Assembly: GCA_015039365.1 (NCBI GenBank) | Contig: WION01000224.1 | Span: 1 to 64,000 of the forward strand | DNA: 64,000 nt | Direction of reading: 5' to 3' | From: Amanita rubescens | Lineage: Eukaryota; Basidiomycota; Agaricomycetes; Agaricales; Amanitaceae | Part shown: in pieces, positions 19,261 through 32,039 of the stretch | Layout: each line of letters begins with the position of its first letter | How positions within the stretch are numbered: position 1 is the first letter of the stretch | Notes under the pieces: generated by a model | Database searches by the model: none | Seen by the model: only the letters and a program-made list of their open reading frames with translations | Told to the model about the DNA's origin: nothing | Made by a program: the position numbers and the translations under genes

Positions 19261-22200
19261 TCAGACTTGGCTAGTTCTTTTGCCGGACGGAGAAGCCGGT
19301 GCCAGCGTCTCCTTGCCACTGCCGTGTCTCCGCAGCCTAACATTTTCCTTGAGATCGGCTATCATACCCAAAGGCGACCGTACTCTAAACATGTATGTCA
19401 AAATGTAAATGAGAGCTGCCTAATTGTGCACGTCAATTCAAAACCACTGCACGAAAGTCGTGAGCACCTACATTAAACGCGATATACGCGCAGAAAATAC
19501 CCAAATTCCTCCACCTCAACGAATAGAAGATGTTAAACTGTGGTCCGAGAAACTGGTCCGTCGTCGCGCTCGAACAAAAAAGACAACCGCTCGTCCCGCT
19601 GGGGTTGTTCACGGATCCGCCCTTGTTCGCGATGAACGGTCCCAAAAAGTCCCCGCAGGTCGTACCTGCGGGTGGTTCGAGCGTCACTAGCTCTTTCTGT
19701 GCGCATTGGATTGGTCCGCGGCCAACAGCTGGAAGGCAGAGTAAGTCGCAGGAGAGGAGACGCGGAAACAAACAGACCTTGGCCGACCAGTCCACCTATA
19801 AGATAGGTATATGGAGATAGGTGGTACATCCACTTCCACCATCCCAATAACCGAAAAGGCTGCAAGACACCGTTGCTTTGTCGAACAGTCAGCCTCAAAC
19901 TAAACAGTGGAGAATTAGAAACGCACAAAGTGAGGACAAAGGTGAAGAAGAACGACGCAAGTAAGCCGGCGATGACCGGCGACGGACTCATCGAAGCTAC
20001 CCACATCGCAAAGGTGGAAAAGTAGAGCGGATACAAAAATCCATAGAGCAGGTACGTGTATCCCGCTCTCGACTCTGGAAAACCAACGGTCCAGTACCAG
20101 CAACAGAAAAAGAGGGATGCGCCGATGACGTTCCAGGGTATTTCAACAACTATCTGGGCTGTGACCAGTGCTGACCAATGATATACGCGGCTTGGGCGCT
20201 CTCTGATTTCGTAAATGTTGCGTATCTGAAACACTCATGAGCACTGTTCCGGGCCAGAGATAATAGGCTTACGTTGATAAAGGGAACCACAATTTGGTTA
20301 GAAAGTGGTGCGCTCTGTTATGACACGTCACGGGAAGCTTGATAGAACTTTCGAAAGGCACGCACCAATACTGTGGCCATGAATATGGCCTACAAAAATC
20401 AATGATATACTAGTGACGACGGCGACGATGCAACTCACAAATACTTTGTTCTGAGTACCCTGAATCGTATCTTTGGACTTGAAAAACGTAAATCCAATAA
20501 ACAGCCCTCCGATGATATTGAGCATCAGTTTCGATAACAGATAGGTGGGAGCGCGCCAATAATACTGATGCTGCCGGACACAAAGCGCAGCGACTTGCGA
20601 AGCCCATGGGACGGCAAATACTCCGTGGAATGTCGCGCCCACGGGTGGGTGCTTTCGACCCTCCTCATGGATACGCTCCAACGTTCCAAGCTCCCTCTTG
20701 CACAAACTCGAGTTCAACCAGACATCGTTCCAATCTCTATCAGTAGTAGCTGTCGCACCTGCACCTACAACGTCTAGCATGAACTCTGCGCTAAAAGCTG
20801 AAGTTAGTCAACAGCAATGCAAACCGAAATGGCCCGTACGGATTTTCACCCGGCTCGCATTTTCGTGACCCGGATTCTTCAAAGTATTCAATCACGTTTG
20901 TCGCATGATGTCCGATATCACCGAAGAAAACCATTTTCCCGCCACGCTGAAGTAGCAATAGGCGGTCGAATACCTACAAGTGAAGAATCAGGTATTGCAT
21001 CCGCGACAAGAGGACTTTAAAAACCTGGAATAACTCCGCGGATGGCTGACCGTTCATGTCAGATATATTCAGTGTAAAAGCAATAACGATTATCACCTGG
21101 TGAATCCTAAAAAATGATGGGGTAAGGGAAACGCCATGCAAGGTTTTTGAACTTACGTGCACAAGATAGCTTGCCCATTATCAGCCAATTCGCGCAAGAA
21201 CGAAACGATGGACCAAGCGCTCTGCGAGTCCAACCCCGACGTCGGCTCATCCAGGAATAAAAGCAATCTGGGCTATGACACGTATCAAATTAATTCGCCT
21301 AAAACGAATGAGGGATGTATACCTTTGCAGCCAATTCCACTCCAATCGTTAACCGTTTTCGGAGTTCGGTTCCTAGCGAATACACCATGGCGTCCGCAAA
21401 TTCTTCTAGACCACACATTTTAAGGCATTTCTTCGCACTTCGAAGAAGCTCCGTCATTCGGTCAAGCCAATAAAAGATTTACCTACTATTCGATTTTTTC
21501 AAATATCGGTACTGAGCGTGGTTGACGCAAGCGGGCTGAAAATATCAATGCCTCCAGTACAGTTTGCGTCGGTACATGTGTGTCCATTTGTTGACAATAC
21601 CCCGTTTGTGCCTGGAAATCGGGTGGAAGCCGTTGACCGTTAAAGAACCTATCTCCCGTAACGACCCCTGTATCAACACGTTCTGCAAGGACATTGAGTA
21701 GCGTTGTCTAAATTGGTAGATCAATAAAACACGTCCAACAAAAGCTCAATCACCAACCTTTCCCGCTCCAGACTCCCCCATAAGGGCCGTCAACTTGCCA
21801 GGGGCGACATAGCCGAAAACGTCATCTGACAGTGTCATTTCTTTCCCTGATACCCGAACCTTATACGTTAAATGTTGCCACGAAAATACGTTAGTCATTT
21901 TGGGCTGATCTAACATGGCTTCTTTGGCCTTTTCCTCCGATGTAATTGCCTGATCTATCGTCTCCAATTCACCGTTTGCCGCGCCACGGACATCGTTCTC
22001 TTCGTCGTTTACTTCCTTCTGAGCAGCTTGCACGATTGGCGCTTTGGTCCCTCGCTTGAACTTCAAAGAGGGGGTTTCACCCGCAACTTTTGTGTTGAAT
22101 TCCGTGAAAATGGCAAGAAGCAAGAAGAATCCACCTCCGAATGCGCAAAGAATACCATAATTCTGTGACGAGGAGCTCAGATTCTGACATCTCGGACGAC

Positions 22201-25066
22201 AAACCGACTCACCATCCACAGATGACTGTGGCTGTACTGAAACGAAAGATTCACAAACCTATTCCCGTCAACTCTGTCTTGCCCAGGCAGGGACCCAACG
22301 ACAGTACAGACTTGATTTGCCAGCGAAACATCTTCATATCCTGGGCCAGATGGGACGAGAGAGGAGCAGATGCCGTCTAAGGTATGAAACTCGTTCACCA
22401 TGAGCGCCTCAAATGCATATCGTAAAGGCTAAGAGGGATATCAGCACGTGTCGTGATAAAAGCCATATGAAAGCGAACATTGATAAAGGATATCCAGCGT
22501 AATGCGCCGATCATGCTTGGTCTTGGAATTTGGTATCCAGTGTACAGGGACAGGGCCAGAATAAGAACGCCGGAGAGAGCTTGCGCTGGGGCTTCGGCTT
22601 TGAACAGAGCTGCCAACATACGGAAGAATGCTCTCAAGGACACTGCCACGGTGAAGACGAATAATAGAAATATACTGCGAGTGGAGAGATGGTAAGAAAA
22701 TTTCGCGTCGGAGACTCAAATCTGATGCAGATGACTTACAAGTATTGGCCAGCGGTTCTTTGCAAATGCACGATAAAATAGAGGATGATAGTGTAAAGCG
22801 CCATTGTTACGAAAGTTATCGGCAGATCAACAATGGTCATAGCAATCGCTTCAGCCATCGGGTGATACATGGCAGCTCTTTGATGTCGGTGAACGATGGG
22901 ACGCTGAGCAAACAGTGCTGGGATCTCCGACATGCTAAATAGTGCAGGAACGAAAACCGCACTAACAGCGGTTAGTCCAATCCCGCAGATCGCAAATAAC
23001 TGTCCTTACAAGAATAAAACACCACCACGTGAAAAATACGCAGAGGTTGCCTCCGGAAGATTCGCGAAAACTGTACCAATGATGATGGCCTGAATAATAA
23101 ATGTCCTAGGGATAGCTGAGCAAGCACCCTCATAATCGTTTCAAGGCAACATACGATGTCTGCAAAGCTTCCGTAGACCATTTGCCTCGTATGATCTGCG
23201 TTCTCCGAAGCATGACGATCCTTATTTGCATCGGTAATGAAATAGTATAAGGGCTCTACGAACTCGTCAGTCCTTCTTTTGACATACAGCGGAGTGGAGC
23301 TAACCTTCTTCCGAGAAAAACGACCATGTTCGGCTACCGCACTCTCCAGGTAGGCATGGGACTTTTCCTGATTAATGAAATCGCGTTTGTACGCCTCCAG
23401 ATCCTCGAGATTTCTTCTCCTGAGATCAGAATTGCGATAATACAATTCAAATTCTGCTGGTGTTTGCGGTAGAGGCCCATGAACCGATGGGTCGTAGTCG
23501 TTTCTTTGTTTGCGTCCAAGAGGATCAGTCACGGCGACTAAGAAATCTGCTGTGCTTTGACGATTTGCAGGCGCATAACCCATATCAACGAAATATTGGC
23601 GAGCTTGGTCAGCTGGACCGAAGTATATCATACGACCCTCATAGATAAGACAAACTTTATCGAAAACGTCGTATAGCTTCTCGCCAGCTTGGTATATAGA
23701 TACGACAGTTGTGTGCTTGAGGATGTCCGTGGCAATTCTAAGGGCTCGAACGTATTCAAGCGCAGTGCTTGAATCAAGACCACGCGTAGAGCTGAAGATG
23801 CCGTGAACATACATCGTCTTAGAGAAGAGCGAGTATCTTACTTATCCCATGTATGTAGCAAACTTCTGGTATTGAGGCTCTCGGCAATTCTGTTCCGTAA
23901 TTAGCAGATTGAACTTCAAAAATAGGATTCTCATACGAAACGCGTTTCTTCTCACCGCCACTAACTCCCCGAATAGCCTGATCTCCGACAGGCGTATTGG
24001 AAACGCGCGTAAGTCCGAATAACGTCATCGTGATATCGGTTATAAACCCAACGAAAGAGCGTCTATCGTGTCCCACGACCCGCTGACGAGGCGCCCTTGT
24101 CTTTGCAGAAAAAGCGAGCGTTTGGCGCACAGTAAGCATAGGGAAATGTCTGTCGTCTTCAGGACAATACTGAACATCGCCCCTGTAATGCTTCTCGATC
24201 TCGTGAGGAGTCATCGCGTCGTAGTAAACCGTTCCTTCCACGGCGTGGTAATCCTCCCGCTGGTTAGCGAGTACTTTGAGAAGAGTCGAACAACCAGCGC
24301 CTGGACGGCCCAGTACCACTATCAACGATGATCAGCAAGGTTTTTCTTGAATGAGAGGGAGAATCTCACGAAGCATCTCTCCAGGACGTACTACCCCCTC
24401 AAATCCCGAGATGATGTCCCGCACAGGAGGGTGCCTGAGCCTTCTGACCAAATTGACGATGTTCATAGGATTAAAAATCGATCCAAACGTCGTCTGCTGG
24501 CTCGCAGCCGCGCCAAGACCAACCACACGCAAATTCCAGAAACCAACTCCCAGATCGCGTCGCTTGATCCCAGCTTCCTCCCCCCTAACACGCAACGAAG
24601 AAACGAAGAAAAGTTAAATCAATGCTAACCTGATAGTACAACTGAAAGTTGCTCACCGCCGCAAGTACTCTCTCAACGTCTTTTCAAAATCAAAATTCTC
24701 GCCCAAGCCAACACCCCCCAACGTAGCCTCTGAATCAACCGAACGCATTTCCTCATTTACATCCTGGTTCGATGGGGTTCCATTCGGGGATGCCGCTGAC
24801 AGGTGAGATAGAGTTTGACGGAGTTGCTCGACGCCCGAGGGGTCAAAATGGTCTACATTGACAAAGGAGGAACACCTCTGGCCGATAACGGGTCTTTGGC
24901 CTTGGGCGGTGTGGCTTTCATGTGGACTTCCATGCCGGTGGTAGTCTTGCGGAACCGCGAGGCGACCTCCCGCCGTGCCCGACCCACTTGCTAAAGGCTG
25001 GCGTTCCATCGAGCCCGGACCCTGAGCGATACCTTCCTCCAGACGCGACGAGCTACGATGAGCCAT
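19261..25066 (-). CDS. Full-length PDR-type (ABCG) multidrug transporter
   Basis: The gene starts at the ATG at 25066, has many introns, and stops at 19261-19263. Layout is NBD1-TMD1-NBD2-TMD2. NBD1 has the fungal degenerate Walker [28 protein letters not shown], signature [10 protein letters not shown], and Walker B restored by splicing ([15 protein letters not shown]). TMD1 lies at about 23050-22400. NBD2 has canonical Walker [15 protein letters not shown], signature-like [17 protein letters not shown] and Walker [22 protein letters not shown]2 is at about 20800-19430 and ends in an unusual basic tail. This asymmetry (Cys for Lys in NBD1) is the norm for PDR pumps such as Pdr5/Cdr1, which export drugs and lipids at the plasma membrane. 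Specific substrates cannot be told. The last exon depends on an intron between FCAYIAFN and AALIYIL. A detached copy of this 3' end sits at 12140-12510. Confidence 0.93.
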
Positions 25067-25234
25067 GGTGGTTAACGAACGGAGTTGGCGAGGAACCCTT
25101 ATTTATTCGGCTTATGCGTCAGCATCATTGGAAATCTGAGACTTTGGGATTGCGGCTGTTATACAACATACGTTATGACATCATAATAAGGCGGGGTATT
25201 GTACAATGATCGTAGTGACAGCCGGCCCGCGGCA

Positions 25235-28200
25235 TCATCGTAAATCAACAATCTCCAGTGGGGCCACTTCTCTGATTTGAACATGCCCCTTATCCGCGTC
25301 CTGCTTACGCGATTAGAATACCGTTGTAATGTGTCATCGTAGCATGACTCACAGTATAAATCGGAATATCAGGATGCGGGTGAAACGCATCCTTTTCTGC
25401 GCAATCTAAAATAACCTTGAGCCCGGGCGGGTCAGTAAGCCGAAATATGCCATAACTGGAAGGTCATCAGTAATGACAAACATCTACAAATGCCGAAACG
25501 TACTTTGGCGTTGATTTAGGAGCGCATACAACCGCAAACGACTCTGGTAACATTCGTTGGAATCCAGAATGGGTGTGCAGATCGACGGATGACATAAAAC
25601 AAGACTGAGACGGATGGGTATGGATCTATTAAGAGAATCCCAATCGATTAGGGAGATGTCGATTAACATGTAAATTACGTACCCAACCAAGGGTAATCAG
25701 ACTTCTTTCTTCTGTGAATTGCAGGACCAGCTCTTCTTCATCCATCGTACAGGTATCGCTCGTCGAATGTTGCTTGGGTATCAGCAAGGTGGTAACAGAG
25801 AATTTGCTCCCTTTATCCTTCCCTAACAACAAACCACACGTCTCCCTGTTCATCGCCGTGTTCACCTTTGCGATTGCAAGGAACCGCGGAAGGACCTCTT
25901 TCGGTAGGGTAACAGTCTTCAACACTCGTCCTTGCTTCGAAGTCGAAGATGACCGAGACCGAGCTGATGAGGGTGGTGTGGGCAATGACCCATGCACCGA
26001 CTTTTCAGCTGAAACAGACGGATAGACAGGTGGAGTAGGCAGCGCAACGGGTTGAGGAAGTCCCGGATAGTTCACACGGGGTTGAGAAGATGGGGAAGAG
26101 GAGTTCGCAGGTGAGGGCTGTTGAGTGGGCAGATACGGATATGGTACGAAGCTCTGGTATCTTGGTTGATTATGCAGGATTTCCGAAGCATTGCTATAAA
26201 AGCCGCCGGCGATATGGCTTGGGGGGTGAGACACCAGGGGAGGTACAAACATCGAATTCGAAGAAGGGTGATAACCTTGTCTTTTCTGGTGTTGCGACAT
26301 AAGCTGAGGGTAGAACAACATGGCTTGGGGAACTTCAGAAGGCGGTGGTGACGTCGTCGTGACAGGAGAAGGACTATGTCACAATTATCACTGAGCGTGA
26401 CGTAACTAATCGATAGAGCTTACCTTCTGATCTTGCTACGTGTCGGGGTACGCTGTAGCTCGGGTCTGGCACCAGTTTGAAGGTAAGCAATGTTCGAGCG
26501 CCTCTTATCGTCCCCGCGCGAATTCGTGGGATATATTGATTCTGAGTCAGTGTTATCCCCATCTAGCCTTGCAGGCTCTATAGGCAGCATAGTGGGTCCG
26601 TCTTCAACGAAGGATGGAGGAGGAGCAGGCTCTTGGAAGGACACAGATGGGTGCTCCTGCTGCGGAGGAGGATTCGGCCGCGGAGGTATTTCATGTGGAG
26701 GTGTTCCGTATGAAGGAACTTCAAATTGAGGCGGTGCACGCTGAGGCACTTGTTGGGACACTTGCTGTTGTATCGACTGTGGAGGCGTAATTTGCTGAGG
26801 TTGTGGTGGTATAACAGGAGGTTCGACGTGAGATGGAGGTATTGAAGTCGAATTTCCCGAGTTGGCGTACATGACGGTGGTCAACGACGATCCGGGCTTC
26901 GGATAAGATGGCGGTGCCTTGGCCATCACTTGCGTCGACGAGGAACCAGGCGCAGGCGCATAAAAGGACGTGGTAGCTGAACCGTGATAGAATGATGATG
27001 CAGGGGTTGAAGGCGCAGGCGAACGCGGCTGGAAAAGAGTAGATGGTGCTGACGAAGCCACGGTGGATACAGATGCGATGGATGCGACAGAGCTCTGTGT
27101 AGCCAATCCACCCGCTCGAGCACTAGTGTCGCCAAAAGCCCGAGGATCGGGCCTCGCTGCACGAGCGGCTTCTTCGGACTCCTTCTGCCGCCTCATGATA
27201 CCCTCTTCCTCTCCTCTCCTTTTGGTTTCCTGTTCTCGTCTGCGTATAATCTCTTCTTCCCGGTGCCTCATTTCCTTCTGCTGCTGCTCGTATTGGTATT
27301 GCCGCTCACTTTCCATATATCTCCTACTCTCGTCATTGCTGTCTCGGCCAGGAGTGGTATTTGTGTGACCATTCTGAGACCTTAGAGGGGGTCGCGAGAA
27401 GGTATAATCGGGAGTGGGATGTCTCTGTGACATTGACGCCGCTTCCCGTGCGGCCGCAACGGCGGCTTCCTTTTTCGCTTCCCGGGCACGAGGCGAAGGC
27501 TGCGGAGTGACGAATACGCCTCGATCACGGAAAGAGTCCCGATCTCTGTTTCGCCTGCGCTCCCGCTCTGCAAGCTCATCGACGTCGTCGACATCATAGT
27601 CATCGTACCGCCAAAGCGAATACTCTTCTTGAATACGACGCTGATGGCCACTCCGACTCTTCTCCCGTTCTTTTCCCTTGCTCCGTGTATGTCGAAGACT
27701 GGAATCGGGATCATTAACAAGCGCACCAGCGACAGAAATGCTCGCAGCGGGTCCAGGCTCCTCGCCCTCGGGATGGTCCCTCATCCATTCTTCGTAACGA
27801 TTGGTAAGCTTGCGCTTGAGATCCCCAAGATCTTCCAATATGTCTGTACCGTTCTGTAAAGAAGGGCGTCAATTCTGAGTGAGAATGTCTTTGAGATAAT
27901 GAGGCGGAATCACGGGAGACATTGAACGCTCATTTGTTTGGAATGCTCTTGTCATGCGAGCGTAGTGCACAGGCTAGCCATCATAATCGGCACAATATAA
28001 TAGAAACTCTGAGAAGTGGCATGATGGCATAGAATGGACAAGAATGGATGAAAGACGAAAAGTACGGACCAGGTTCAGATTGCCCCGTTGAGTTTGAGTC
28101 AATAGAGTATAATACTCTCTATGGGTGGGTAACTTGTCAAGAACTAATGTTGCGGCACGAGCGAAGTAGATGAAAGCGTTCTCGAGGTCCCCCTTGGAGT

Positions 28201-28360
28201 TGTAGTCCCTGGCGTCCCTACGATATCGCTCGGCGACCTTGAGGTAATGTTTGAGGGGCTTGTTCTCGTCATAGAGATTGTCGAGAGCGCGCTCTGAGAG
28301 CTCGCTGATGGTTGTTGGACGCCGTTGCTGCTGATGGCGGCGGCGGTCTGAGGAGCTCAT
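25235..28360 (-). CDS. sst2: AMSH/Sst2-type JAMM deubiquitinase with MIT-like N-terminus
   Basis: Six exons were read: 28360-28070, 27853-26424, 26373-25683, 25625-25504, 25455-25353 and 25300-25235. All are in phase; total 900 aa. The N-terminus ([39 protein letters not shown]) is a USP8-dimerisation/MIT-like helical domain. The middle is long, charged and Pro/Gln-rich, including an Arg/Glu coiled-coil-like stretch. The C-terminus has the JAMM zinc site [19 protein letters not shown] and the AMSH-typical ending [12 protein letters not shown] and LEIVDLR. AMSH proteases cleave K63-linked ubiquitin chains on endosomal cargo. The JAMM glutamate lies upstream, in [10 protein letters not shown]. 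Key residues all appear intact. Confidence 0.95.
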
Positions 28361-29124
28361 GGCCGTTGAACAGCTTGAACTTTGCCAAGTTATCGCATTG
28401 CGTGTTCGGGTTAGGGGCAGTGTTACAGTCACGTGCTATGTGTCACGCCAACTGAATGGACTTCCTCAAAGACCGGTTTCGGTTCCGGTTTTCCTAATTT
28501 GGAATGAAAAACCGGACTTGATCGGACTTGTAATCACTCCCATTGAATCTGCAAACCATCTCAATAGCCAAAACATCACCGGCATCGAGGGCGACGGCTA
28601 TGACGCTGACCCAGAGGACAACAGTACCCCAGTTGACGTTAGCGCCGATGGTTACGATGCCGACAACGAGGACAATGACACCGACACGGTCAGTACAGCC
28701 TCGAAGTCACCAGCGTTGAGCAAGATCATGGTTACGACGCCGACGAAGAGGACATCTAGATCTTAAAGTTGTAGAGATTTGCTCATTAAATCAAAAAAGT
28801 AAACTTTTGAGTATGCAAACTTGTATATAACTCAGACGATAATTTTGCTCGTAAGTTCTGCCCTCTACAAATCATGAAAGAATCACTATTGGTTGCTGAT
28901 GATCAAACATGTTCACGAACCATTCACGAGCATCCACTGTTGTGCTACAGACTGTCGGGCTGCTTGCTAACACTAATTCACGTTCGTTCATCGTAGTCAA
29001 TGGCCGGTCACGGTGAAATGGCTTCAGAAGGACCGGCGCTGTATTGGTTTCCTGAAGAGTTGAATGTTAGTAAGCGAGATTGGAATGAAGGGAATGGAAC
29101 GCACCCAGGTTGACGATGTTACGC
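28361..29124. other. Intergenic; short repeated acidic-coding blocks, no firm gene
   Basis: A plus-strand frame overlapping the AMSH start (28359-28766) ends in acidic repeats with GYDADPEDN and GYDADNEDN. A third copy, GYDADEEDI, is in another frame. There is no upstream gene body or homology, so this is not called as a gene. The remainder up to 29124 shows nothing clear. Confidence 0.4.
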
Positions 29125-30080
29125 TCAAAATTCTCGAGCTTCTCCCCGGTCGACCAGCCTTTCGACCGAGCCTTCGTACCACTCGACGACGACATCGGTG
29201 ATCTGGAAGTCAGCGATGATGTGAAGGATATCGGGCGTGGCATCGTGAACAGCCTCGGCGTTGGTGGTGTTGGGACGAACCGCGATCCATACAACGACTG
29301 GGCCAAAAGTTTCCTCCTCCTTGCCATCCTCGACGGTCGAGAAGCGCACTGTCTTCAGCGCAGAGTACTTAAGGCCATGGACCTTCATCGATGCTAAGAT
29401 CTGAGGAGCGACAGTATCCCATACAGCGTTAAGCGGCGTATTGAAGATACCGTGGGCAGTTTTGTGGGGGATTTTGAAGAAGCGCGGGGATGGGGAAGGG
29501 GTTGGCCTCGAAATCGGAACGCCACATGAGTTTGGGAGGGTTGCTGGAAATGCCGTGATACCAGTAGGTCATCTCGAACTTGGAGATCAGTGCGGGGGAG
29601 ACGACGGTGAGGGCGTCTGAGTCGTTACTGAGCTGCGAGTAGAGGGCATCGGCCTCGCTGATGGTTGGAGAGGCGGGAAACGTAGGAGAGCCCACAGTGT
29701 CTTGTGGGGCTGAGTATCTGCGATTGATACAGTCGACCATGAAGCAGGTCGCGGCTGGAAACGCAAAAAGATGTGAGTACGTGGGAACTGAAACGCGCAA
29801 GAAAGAAGATGAAGAGACTTACAGCCAAGGCTCACGGGATCAGCCCTCACTTTATCAACCATGACTCTGACACCCGGAGCAACGTCTACAAGGGGGACGG
29901 ACAGTCATAAGTGGGAGACGAACGTGTGTAATGACGAAGCAGCTCACTTTGGCCCAAGAACGCGAGGGTTCTGGCCTCTTCGTCGGTCAGGTCGACGATC
30001 TCTGCGGGAAACGCTCAGCACTGGTAACGAAGAGGAACGACGGGCGTCACTTACTCTTGTTCCGATAAGCAGGATCCATG
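29125..30080 (-). pseudogene. Unknown basidiomycete protein gene with a 1-bp frameshift
   Basis: Exon 1 starts at 30080 (MDPAYRNK). Exons 2 and 3 read KIVDLTDEEARTLAFLGQ and NVAPGVRVMVDKVRADPVSL, joined in phase with consensus splice sites. The large fourth exon begins ATCFMVDCINRRYSAP and includes FEMTYWYHGISSNPPKLMWR. Near 29490-29510 the frame must shift by one base to continue as RFFKIPHKTAHGIFNTPLN and then VWDTVAPQIL, KVHGLKYSALKTVRFSTVE, FGPVVVWIAVRPNTTNA and ITDVVVEWYEGSVERL. No intron fits at that point. The order of blocks is that of a widespread uncharacterised Agaricomycete family. Either a young pseudogene or a sequence error; a stop at 29125 truncates the C-terminus. Confidence 0.65.
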
Positions 30081-30410
30081 GCGGCAAAATCAGTTCACGA
30101 GAGGTGGTAGTAAGAAAGCGTAAGTAAGTAACTTGTCGATGGGGGACGAGTTGGGGAGCGATGGAAAAACGTGAAGAGGGGCTTTTGAGCCAGTTGAGTC
30201 AGAGCTAAAGACACGTGACAATTGACATAGTCAGCCTCAACGTGTCAGCTAGAATACTGGGCTAGCCAGCAGAAGGGTTCCACCTCCCGGGGAAATGCAG
30301 TTACGCACACCTGATGCTTGAACAGGTACGGTATCTTCAGAACGCGCAAGGTCAATGACTGTTCCTGAAAACATAATGTTGTAAGTTCTAGGAGAATCTG
30401 ACAAATCGAT

Positions 30411-30482
30411 GGGCACTTGGCACAGGGGTAGCGCGCACGCTTCGCATGCGTGAGGTCGAGGGTTCAAATCCCTCAGTGTCCA
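30411..30482 (+). tRNA. tRNA-Ala (anticodon CGC), no intron
   Basis: Seventy-two nt with a full cloverleaf. The acceptor stem is GGGCACT with AGTGTCC, including the G3:U70 wobble that is the alanine identity element. The anticodon stem is CACGC/GCGTG with loop TTCGCAT (anticodon CGC, reading GCG). The T arm is GAGGG TTCAAAT CCCTC, and the discriminator is A. The D arm has one weak pair. A T-run at about 30533 could act as the Pol III terminator. It lies between two minus-strand genes. Confidence 0.95.
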
Positions 30483-30581
30483 TTATATCTTCCGGCGGCA
30501 TGAATAACGTTCATGTGAGAGGGTCGGATTGATTTTTGTTTTGTCTCACGCACAAAAAGACTTTATATTGCAATAACCGCT

Positions 30582-32006
30582 CTAAACATTATCGCGAAAA
30601 CAACAAGGAACTAATCCTAATTTTCCTAGGTAATCGAGCATGAGTCCTGTCCAAACAATCTGACCAAGTTGACCGTTGCTATCAAAGATGGCTTCGCCAA
30701 GTAAGTATTGGCCCGCAGCGCATAATATACAAGGTACGTACCCCAACAGCTTGACTGATCGTCTGGATCAACTGTAAAAAGCTGCCAAACCAAATGAACA
30801 GCTGTTCCTCCCACAGATAGTGCGTAGTAAATAGCCCCTTGCTCATTGAGATAACCTGCAATAGCCAACATTGACAAAAACGCAGCAGCGGAAGCCACGA
30901 GAAACGATTTGATCCATGAACCGAACAAGATTGCGGTGGAACGAGTTCCCATTTTAATATCGCCGCTTTTGTCTTGACAGGCATAAATTGTATCTATTCA
31001 ATTCGTGTTATAGAGGCGTCAATAAGCATATCAACGATACGCACCATACAACATCGTCCAACTGTCAATAGGTGTTCAATCCACTAAAAGGAGAATCGCA
31101 GGTCGAAGGGCTACTCACCACCAGCAAGCTGTCATCCCCGCGAAAATCAGGTGCGCATCCATAGAACCTGTTGTCGAAATCCACGCCGTGATAAAACCGA
31201 AATTCATTGCAATCCCAAGCCAGGCTTGAGGCCAATAAGTAAAGCGCTTGAAGAGAGGGTAAACAGCGAAACTGTATGAAGATTAGATTCGGGTCAAGCA
31301 TGGCGCTGCAATACTTACAGAGGAATAAGTTGAAACAAAGCCACGTAGAGACTAGCGAGACGTCAGCAAATTCCGTGAAGCCCGTAGTTGACGAAACACA
31401 CGCTGCGCCTGAGGTAGTCGTGTAGAAAAAACAGATCCCGACGACGGATTGGATGAAGACATAGATCGAAGCTCTGAACAGGGATATACGACCGCTCGCT
31501 AAAGGCCTGTTTTTTGTCCGTTCTGCGTAGCCCAAGTCAGACGCTTAAAAATACAGGGAATCGGCAGACTTACCGATACCTGCGTCTACTTCTCGGTCCA
31601 ATATATCGTTGATTGTACAGGCAGTGCATCGCAATATGAAGGCACCAAAGAGACATTTCAAAATCTCGATCCAATACTGTTCGAGAGGTAAATGTATCCG
31701 ATATGCCGCCATCGTTAACCCCCATGCTGTTATTGAGCCTCGATATGCAATTCACTAGAAGACAAAAGCAGCACACATACAAAATGGCCAGAACATGAGC
31801 TTCGTTCCCGTAGGCTTGTCAACTGGAGTAAGAAAAACAACCACAAAAACGCGATTGGCGTGGCTTACCTTTTCAAGTCTGATCAGTTCAAGATATGGTC
31901 TAACAGAGGGCGGGAATAATCCAAGAGGATACTTGGGAACCGACGGAGTAGGCATTTTGTCCAGCAGAGGAGCAACATCAGTACCGCAACTGCGACCCAT
32001 AGTCAT
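30582..32006 (-). CDS. UbiA-family aromatic prenyltransferase (COQ2-like)
   Basis: A multi-exon gene with its start at 32006 (MTMGRSCGTD) and stop at 30582-30584. The first exon holds PYLELIRLEK, spliced to PTGTKLMFWPF. The first Asp-rich motif is NDILDREVDAGIERTKNRP, followed by LASGRIS. The second is YDTIYACQDKSGDIKMGTRS. Both are the Mg-prenyl-diphosphate sites of the 4-hydroxybenzoate polyprenyltransferase family. Several TM helices are visible (YPLFKRFTYWPQAWLGIAMN; SFLVASAAAFLSMLAIAGYL). COQ2 makes the ubiquinone precursor in mitochondria, while meroterpenoid enzymes share the fold. The N-terminus is not a strong mitochondrial presequence, and no cluster genes surround it, so the substrate is open. 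Confidence 0.88.
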
Positions 32007-32039
32007 TGCGAGCAACAACAGGGAAAATGTGTAGAGTCG

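Noticed and set aside
28359..28766. A 135-codon plus-strand frame
   Set aside because: It overlaps the AMSH start codon on the other strand, and its acidic repeats fall in two frames; no homology recognised.
30582..32006. A meroterpenoid biosynthetic cluster around the UbiA gene
   Set aside because: Neighbours are a tRNA, a frameshifted unknown gene and ISY1. No terpene cyclase, P450 or polyketide synthase is present in the window.
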